From: M3007 sp046316495
GTDB lineage: Bacteria > Bacteroidota > Bacteroidia > Chitinophagales > Saprospiraceae
Assembly (NCBI GenBank): GCA_046316495.1
Contig: JBKDAM010000160.1
Span: 1 to 64,000 of the forward strand
DNA: 64,000 nucleotides
Direction of reading: 5' to 3'
Position 1 is the stretch's first letter, and each line of letters begins with the position of its first letter. Positions 59,341 to 64,000 of this stretch are shown here, one piece after another. The notes below the pieces were generated by a model. It saw only the letters and a list, made by a program, of their open reading frames with translations. It did no database searches and was not told the origin of the DNA. A program made the translations under genes and the position numbers.

Positions 59341-60378
59341 ATGAAACGGTTTTTATCTCCTTCATTGGTCCTTGTCAGCGCTCTTGCGCTCTTTCTGTCC
59401 CTGTTGTGGTCTGCCTGTGGCAACCAAGAGTCGGGGAACTCAACCGCCACACCTGGGGTAGACCCGGAAATCAGTCAACTTAACGCGCAGATTGAGGCAG
59501 ACCCCAAGAATCCCCAACTCTACTACCAACGCGGCCGGTTATACTGGGAACGCGAAGGTTACGACGAAGCCATGGCAGATGCTATTCGAGCACTGGATCT
59601 TGACTCGCTCCAACCCGTTTACTACCACCTATTGGCCGATGCTCTCCTTGACTATGGCCGACCCAATGACTCCAAACGAGCTCTAGAGGTATTGGAAAAA
59701 GCTTGCTTGCTCTTCCCCGAAGATGAACTCACCTGGCTAAAAACCAGCGAATTCTACCTAATCGTCCGAAAATACGGCGAAGCACTTCAAAAGCTGGACC
59801 ATATCCTTCAACGGGATCCCCAGAACGCAGAGGCGTATTTCATGTCTGGAAGAGTTGCGCTTGATAAAGGAGATACGCTCCGAGCAATCAAATCCCTGCA
59901 AAAATCCGTAACGATCGATGCAGAAAACAAAGATGCCTGGATCTTTCTTGGCCGTATTTTTTCCAACAAGGGCAATGTACAAGCACTCCAATATTTTGAT
60001 AATGCCCTGCGACTCGATTCTACGGACGTACAAGTCAAAGAGTACAAAGCTGGCTATTACAAGGCAAAAGGCGACTACAAGAAAGCCTTTGACCTCTACC
60101 GTGGATTAGTGGTAGAACATCCAGACTACTCCAATGCCTACTTCGATATGGGCCTGATGTACCTCGAACAAGATTCGATCCAGCGCGCGTATGAACACTT
60201 TGATCGGGCGGTGCGTACTGACCCACTTTTTGTCATCGCCTATTATTACAGAGGAGTAGCCTCCGAAGCAGGCGGAAATCTTAAAAGTGCCATTGAAGAT
60301 TACCGGCAAGCAGCGAGCATGTCTCCCAATCTACCCGAACCCAAGGAAGCCCTTAAACGATTAAACGTGCAGCAATAA
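59341..60378 (+). CDS. TPR-repeat lipoprotein
   Basis: A 345-residue lipoprotein (lipobox ending WSAC, C26) with about eight consecutive TPR units from residue 45 to the end, for example PQLYYQRGRLYWEREGYDEA and AYFMSGRVALDKGDTLRAIK. TPRs form a superhelical scaffold, here facing the periplasm or outer membrane. It heads a co-directional group that includes gldC; in Bacteroidota TPR lipoproteins are common near gliding and T9SS genes, but this link is an inference. The stop overlaps the next start by 1 nt (TAATG). Confidence 0.9.
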   Translation: MKRFLSPSLVLVSALALFLSLLWSACGNQESGNSTATPGVDPEISQLNAQIEADPKNPQLYYQRGRLYWEREGYDEAMADAIRALDLDSLQPVYYHLLADALLDYGRPNDSKRALEVLEKACLLFPEDELTWLKTSEFYLIVRKYGEALQKLDHILQRDPQNAEAYFMSGRVALDKGDTLRAIKSLQKSVTIDAENKDAWIFLGRIFSNKGNVQALQYFDNALRLDSTDVQVKEYKAGYYKAKGDYKKAFDLYRGLVVEHPDYSNAYFDMGLMYLEQDSIQRAYEHFDRAVRTDPLFVIAYYYRGVASEAGGNLKSAIEDYRQAASMSPNLPEPKEALKRLNVQQ

Positions 60379-60899
60379 TGACGCCCGAACCCACTCAACC
60401 GCTGGCAGACACCAGCGTGCTCCCCTCTAATGGAGCTACCAAACAAACTCCCATATCCTCCACCAGCACCTTGTTCTGGAGGATATTTGTCCCCGTCTTC
60501 AGCACCGTTATCTTGACGGGCTTTTTACTGGCCTTTTGGCTGATTTCAGAAGACGATTTATACCTTTCCTTCCCTGCTTTGTATGCCCGAATTGGCATCA
60601 CCTTGCTCTGGGCTGCTTGGATTTTTTTCCTCTCCCGTACCCTTTGGCTCCTTAAACGAATCGATGCCGATAGCGTACATTTATTTGTAACCGACTACTG
60701 GACCACTGTCCGGTATCCATGGACAGATGTGGAAAAATATACAGAAACCCGCCGATTAGGACGTACCATTGGCCACTTCCACCTCAAAGCAGCCGGCCGA
60801 TTCGGAAAAACAATTTCCATTCTTCCTGCGCGGCACCAAAAGCAATGGATGAGCGACCATGGGCTTGACCACTTACGCTCAAATACACCTTCTATTTAA
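60378..60899 (+). CDS. Two-helix membrane protein with PH-like C-terminal domain
   Basis: A 173-residue protein starting in a 1-nt overlap with the TPR lipoprotein. Two transmembrane helices (about 33-56 and 70-90, RIFVPVFSTVILTGFLLAF and ARIGITLLWAAWIFFLSR) precede a cytoplasmic C-terminal domain of ~80 residues with alternating hydrophobic residues (VHLFVTDYWTTVRYPWTDVE). This pattern resembles bacterial PH-like (bPH2) membrane proteins. No named family is certain. Position before gldC suggests co-expression, nothing more. Confidence 0.8.
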   Translation: MTPEPTQPLADTSVLPSNGATKQTPISSTSTLFWRIFVPVFSTVILTGFLLAFWLISEDDLYLSFPALYARIGITLLWAAWIFFLSRTLWLLKRIDADSVHLFVTDYWTTVRYPWTDVEKYTETRRLGRTIGHFHLKAAGRFGKTISILPARHQKQWMSDHGLDHLRSNTPSI

Positions 60900-60929
60900 A
60901 CGACGTATTCAATCAGTACTTAGCTTTTT

Positions 60930-61286
60930 ATGCAAAACGAACAAATTGCCCACATCAGTGATATTAAAATACGGGTTGGACTTGACGGTGAAAAAATGCC
61001 TGTTCACATCGACTGGGCAACTTCTGACATGCACCCGGACGGAGTGACCGAGGAGTGCAAGGCCATGTTCATCGCTCTTTTTGACAAAAACCACCGGGAT
61101 ACGCTCCGAATTGACCTCTGGACAAAGGAAATGCAGGTGATTGAAATGGACCGCTTCGTCTATCAGGTCTTACAATCGCTCAGCCAAACTTATTTGCGAG
61201 CCACCAACAATAAAGAAATGGCCGAAGACATGGCTCGATTCGCTCAATATTTTGGAGAAAAAACAGAAATAGTGCCCAAAACATAA
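60930..61286 (+). CDS. gldC: Gliding motility protein GldC
   Basis: A 118-residue cytoplasmic protein. Segments IKIRVGLDGEKMPVHIDWA, DTLRIDLWTKEMQVIEMDRF and QTYLRATNNKEMAEDM match GldC of gliding Bacteroidota. In Flavobacterium, GldC is needed for efficient gliding but its biochemical role is unclear; it is not a core T9SS subunit. It lies 30 nt downstream of the membrane protein and 42 nt upstream of the sugar kinase. Confidence 0.92.
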   Translation: MQNEQIAHISDIKIRVGLDGEKMPVHIDWATSDMHPDGVTEECKAMFIALFDKNHRDTLRIDLWTKEMQVIEMDRFVYQVLQSLSQTYLRATNNKEMAEDMARFAQYFGEKTEIVPKT

Positions 61287-61328
61287 TCCCTTCCTGTAAC
61301 GCCTGTTTGATACCACCTTTTCCTGCGC

Positions 61329-62279
61329 ATGAAAACTTGGACACTTACCCTTAACCCGGCCCTAGACAAAAGCACTTCCGTGGATCGGATGATTCCAGAA
61401 CAAAAACTACGCTGTTCTGCTCTTCAAACAGATGCCGGAGGCGGTGGGATAAATGTTTCAAAAGGAATTCACCGTTTGGGGGGAGAAAGCTGTGCCGTGT
61501 TTCCAATTGGTGGACATACTGGCGCCCAACTCAAGGCATTGGTGGAGGAGGAGGGTATTACTACTAAAACAGTGTCTGTTCGAGGGGACACCCGTGAAAA
61601 TATTTCTGTATCGGAAGAGAGTACACACTTTCAGTATCGCTTCACCCTGCCCGGTGCTGAAATGAGCCTGCAGGAGGCAAATGCTTGTCTGGAGTTAATC
61701 CGCGCTCATCGCCCCGAAATACTCATTGCTTCCGGCAGCCTTCCCCCTGGGCTACCCAGCCATTATTACGAGGAAGTCGCCAAACTTGCCCTGGAATCGG
61801 GCTCCCGGTTAATCCTGGACACCTCCGGTCCGGCTTTGGAAGCAGCTGCTAACATCGGTGTTTATCTGCTCAAACCCAATCTTGGAGAATTGAGTGCGCT
61901 GGTGGGCGCTGAAGAACTAGCAATGAACCAAGTAGATGATGCCGCAATGTCTATTATTGAACAAGGAAAATGTGAGGTCATAGTTGTTTCCCTTGGGCCT
62001 CAAGGTGCTTTTTGGGCGGATAAAAATGGATTCGAACACATTCCAGCTCCTACGGTCAAAAAACAAACCACCGTTGGAGCCGGTGACAGCATGGTAGCGG
62101 GCATGGCCTGGGCCCTCAGCCAAGGAAAATCTTTGCGGGAAATGGTCCAAATGGGGGTTGCTTGTGGCTCCGCAGCTACTATGAACAGTGGTACGCGACT
62201 CTTCCAGCCCGAACAGGCCTTCGCTTTGTACAATTGGATCCAAAAGTACGGCCAACAGTATCGTTTCACCGATTTTTAA
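61329..62279 (+). CDS. PfkB-family sugar-phosphate kinase (1-phosphofructokinase/LacC-like)
   Basis: A 316-residue ribokinase-family kinase that phosphorylates a sugar phosphate (fructose-1-phosphate, fructose-6-phosphate or tagatose-6-phosphate). The N-terminal TLTLNPALDKSTSVDR, the GGGGINVSKGIHRLGG motif and the catalytic D253 in TTVGAGDSMVAGMAWA identify the 1-phosphofructokinase/tagatose-6-P-kinase group. No PTS or fructose operon adjoins it, so the minor 6-phosphofructokinase-2-type role is an alternative. The rnhB gene begins 3 nt after its stop. Confidence 0.92.
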   Translation: MKTWTLTLNPALDKSTSVDRMIPEQKLRCSALQTDAGGGGINVSKGIHRLGGESCAVFPIGGHTGAQLKALVEEEGITTKTVSVRGDTRENISVSEESTHFQYRFTLPGAEMSLQEANACLELIRAHRPEILIASGSLPPGLPSHYYEEVAKLALESGSRLILDTSGPALEAAANIGVYLLKPNLGELSALVGAEELAMNQVDDAAMSIIEQGKCEVIVVSLGPQGAFWADKNGFEHIPAPTVKKQTTVGAGDSMVAGMAWALSQGKSLREMVQMGVACGSAATMNSGTRLFQPEQAFALYNWIQKYGQQYRFTDF

Positions 62280-62282
62280 GCC

Positions 62283-62927
62283 ATGTTGGAGGCCTTCCAT
62301 ACTCCTGGAAAAATAGAAGCCGGTTGTGACGAAGCCGGACGAGGTTGCCTAGCCGGACCTGTGGTGGCCGCTGCAGTAGTGCTCCCTCCCGACTTTTACC
62401 ATCCTCTCCTGAATGATTCCAAAAAAATAAGTGAAAAACACCGAGACCTGCTCCGAACCGTCATCGAAAAAGAAGCCCTCTACTGGGCTGTTAGCCAAGT
62501 AGAAGCCGCTGAAATCGATCAAATCAACATCCTAAAGGCCTCTTTTGCCGGTATGCACCGAGCCCTTGAACAACTTCCAGTCCAACCCGATCTTATCTTG
62601 GTGGACGGTAACCGTTTCCCAGCCTTCCGAAATATCCCCTACCATTGTATCGTGAAAGGGGATGGCAAATTCGCCTCCATCGCTGCCGCCTCCATCTTGG
62701 CAAAAACTTGGCGAGATGAACGAATGAAACAATTGCATCAGGAATTCCCCGCGTATAACTGGCTGCAAAATAAAGGGTACCCTACCATCGAACACCGGCA
62801 AGCCATCGCCCTCCATGGGCCGAGTCCCTGGCATCGGCTCAGTTTTCAGCTTCTCCCAGAAGATGGCCAGTTAAAGCTGCCTTTTGATGAGTCCAACACG
62901 TTAATTCCTCCTTGTAAAAATCAATAA
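62283..62927 (+). CDS. rnhB: Ribonuclease HII
   Basis: A 214-residue endonuclease that removes RNA-DNA hybrids and single ribonucleotides. The catalytic motif GCDEAGRGCLAGPVVAAAV (D16, E17) and the later LVDGNRFP and YHCIVKGDGKFASIAAASIL are typical. It is separated by 3 nt from the sugar-kinase gene and may be translationally coupled to it, although no functional link is known. Confidence 0.96.
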   Translation: MLEAFHTPGKIEAGCDEAGRGCLAGPVVAAAVVLPPDFYHPLLNDSKKISEKHRDLLRTVIEKEALYWAVSQVEAAEIDQINILKASFAGMHRALEQLPVQPDLILVDGNRFPAFRNIPYHCIVKGDGKFASIAAASILAKTWRDERMKQLHQEFPAYNWLQNKGYPTIEHRQAIALHGPSPWHRLSFQLLPEDGQLKLPFDESNTLIPPCKNQ

Positions 62928-62958
62928 ATCGGATTTTTTACCGACCTTTGGCACCTCG

Positions 62959-63708
62959 ATGGAAAAGTACAACTACATATACCACGTCGGCAGGTACATC
63001 AATATGATGGGCCACGCAATGAGCCGCCCAGAAAAATTTTCCATGTACTGGAAAGAGACCGCACGCCAAATGAATGAAATTGGGGTAGGATCTCTCATCA
63101 TTGTGTGCCTAATCTCCGTATTTATCGGTGCCGTTGCAGCCCTGCAGTTTGCCTACCAGCTGGATGGCCAGTTGATCCCGACCTATTACATCGGGTACAT
63201 CGTGCGCGACCTAGCCATCATCGAGCTTTCTCCCACCTTTACTTGCTTGGTACTCGCAGGAAAAGTAGGTTCCAATATGGCTGCTGAAATTGGCGGAATG
63301 CGACAAAAAGAGCATATTGACGCCATGGAGGTTATGGGGGTTAACACTGCTAATTACCTTATTACCCCAAAAATCATCGCAGCGGTCTTTACCATCCCCT
63401 TGCTGGTGACCCTCTCCGCATTCGTAGCAATTCTGGGTGGCTATTTGGCTGCCGTTCCCACTGGATACCTCACCGATGATGAGTACCTCCGTGGGCTGCG
63501 TTCTTTTTTTATGGAGCGAAATGTCTCCATGATGTATGTAAAAGCCCTGGTTTTTGCCTACATCCTAACGAGTGTATCGTGTTATCAAGGCTATCACGTC
63601 AAAGGCGGAAGCATAGAGCTTGGACAAGCGAGCACCCGCGCAGTGGTATTCAGCGATATCCTGATCTTATTGGCCGACTACCTGATCGTAGTCATTATGG
63701 CCCCTTAA
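62959..63708 (+). CDS. MlaE-family ABC transporter permease
   Basis: A 249-residue inner-membrane permease of the MCE/Mla phospholipid transport systems. Motifs are FIGAVAALQFAYQL, RDLAIIELSPTFTCLVLAGK and SNMAAEIGGMRQKEHIDAMEVM, and five to six transmembrane segments occur. The cognate ATPase (MlaF) and MCE protein (MlaD) usually follow directly; here smpB comes next, so they must be encoded elsewhere. A GACCTTTG element 8 nt before the ATG is a weak promoter candidate. Confidence 0.94.
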   Translation: MEKYNYIYHVGRYINMMGHAMSRPEKFSMYWKETARQMNEIGVGSLIIVCLISVFIGAVAALQFAYQLDGQLIPTYYIGYIVRDLAIIELSPTFTCLVLAGKVGSNMAAEIGGMRQKEHIDAMEVMGVNTANYLITPKIIAAVFTIPLLVTLSAFVAILGGYLAAVPTGYLTDDEYLRGLRSFFMERNVSMMYVKALVFAYILTSVSCYQGYHVKGGSIELGQASTRAVVFSDILILLADYLIVVIMAP

Positions 63709-63823
63709 CTATTCCTTCTCGACACGATGTAGGGCAACCCTATTTTCTGGAACCTTTTTCCAGAAAAAGAAGTTTACCTCCAACCGCTTGAAAGCAGCAT
63801 TCTGATTTCGCAGCCGCAACAAT

Positions 63824-64000
63824 ATGGCAAAAAAAAGAGTAAATATTGAGATCGTCAACCGAAAAGCATCCTTTGAATACCGCTTCATTCAAGAGTTTGA
63901 TGCTGGTGTGATGCTGACCGGAACCGAAATCAAAAGCCTCCGAGCAGGCAATGCCAACCTCACTGATGCCTGGTGCCTGGTGGAACGCGGAGAGGTCTGG
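63824..64000 (+). CDS. smpB: SsrA-binding protein SmpB (3' end cut by window edge)
   Basis: The first 59 codons read MAKKRVNIEIVNRKASFEYR, then FIQEFDAGVMLTGTEIKSLR and AGNANLTDAW, an unmistakable SmpB N-terminus (the GTEIKSLR motif). SmpB carries tmRNA to stalled ribosomes. The frame runs through base 64000 without a stop. Two small inverted repeats (63731-63740 and 63743-63767) lie in the 115-nt gap before it; neither is a convincing terminator. Confidence 0.97.
   Translation, partial: MAKKRVNIEIVNRKASFEYRFIQEFDAGVMLTGTEIKSLRAGNANLTDAWCLVERGEVW

Noticed and set aside
1..64000. CRISPR arrays, insertion sequences, prophage or integrative elements
   Set aside because: No repeat-spacer pattern, transposase, integrase or phage gene was seen on either strand.

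Overview
The window comes from a Bacteroidota chromosome, most likely of the Saprospiraceae/Lewinella type. The phylum call rests on several independent signs: C-terminal type IX secretion (T9SS) sorting domains on secreted proteases, a gliding protein GldC, the DUF4295-rpmG-rpmB ribosomal cluster, near absence of Shine-Dalgarno sequences, and many promoter-like elements of the phylum's form (TTTG or TTG, about 19 nt, then TAnnTTTG). The family-level call is an inference from the overall gene repertoire. I see no insertion sequence, prophage, CRISPR array or obvious genomic island; the window reads as core and lineage-specific chromosome.

Layout. 1-6.2 kb: the start of a DEAD-box helicase gene (cut by the window edge), DUF4295/bL33/bL28, tRNA-Arg(ACG), a subtilase, an amidohydrolase and a divergent sugar/aminoglycoside-type kinase. 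6.2-13.9 kb: an M43 metalloprotease, Nudix hydrolase, fabF-rnc, membrane and RidA proteins, and an unusual secreted protein with a 22-residue Trp repeat. 14.1-21.5 kb: an ALDH7 dehydrogenase, ClpB, a D-cysteine desulfhydrase/ACC deaminase-type enzyme, DUF1573 and an orphan HlyD-type adaptor. 21.5-26.1 kb: a divergent pair of Planctomycete-type cytochrome proteins (DUF1549/DUF1553 lipoprotein and a membrane cytochrome with LRR and F5/8C-like parts). 26.3-33.6 kb: a CotH-like secreted protein, a CrtD/CrtI-type carotenoid desaturase, HemB, DUF58, a second subtilase and TerC. 34.1-39.6 kb: ccmE-ccmF cytochrome c maturation genes, an amino-acid permease and a small acidic coiled-coil protein. 39.7-45.3 kb: a giant T9SS metalloprotease-like protein, a VanX-type dipeptidase and a TPR protein. 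45.8-55.3 kb: acyl-CoA ligase, outer-membrane barrel, serine hydrolase, GNAT, fumC, serC and feoAB. 55.3-64 kb: an esterase, asnS, an SDR, a Skp-like chaperone, and then a co-directional run: TPR lipoprotein, membrane protein, gldC, pfkB-type kinase, rnhB, MlaE permease and the start of smpB.

How the parts fit. CcmE/CcmF, HemB and the multi-domain cytochromes all touch heme and c-type cytochrome biology, and FeoAB supplies ferrous iron. FabF, acyl-CoA ligase and MlaE concern lipids. Four large secreted proteases or protease-like proteins point to a surface-active, polymer-degrading lifestyle. The most interesting observations are: two T9SS-secreted protease-like proteins that each carry a substitution in a catalytic or metal-binding residue (Asp to Glu in a subtilase, His to Gln in an HExxH metalloprotease); the Trp-repeat secreted protein; a Cys-type (CxxxY) CcmE; three genes whose promoter element ends only 4-5 nt before the ATG, suggesting leaderless mRNAs; three convergent gene pairs whose stop codons interlock by exactly 4 nt; and a 29-bp near-perfect hairpin between two convergent genes. 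I found no clear, wholly new multi-gene system.
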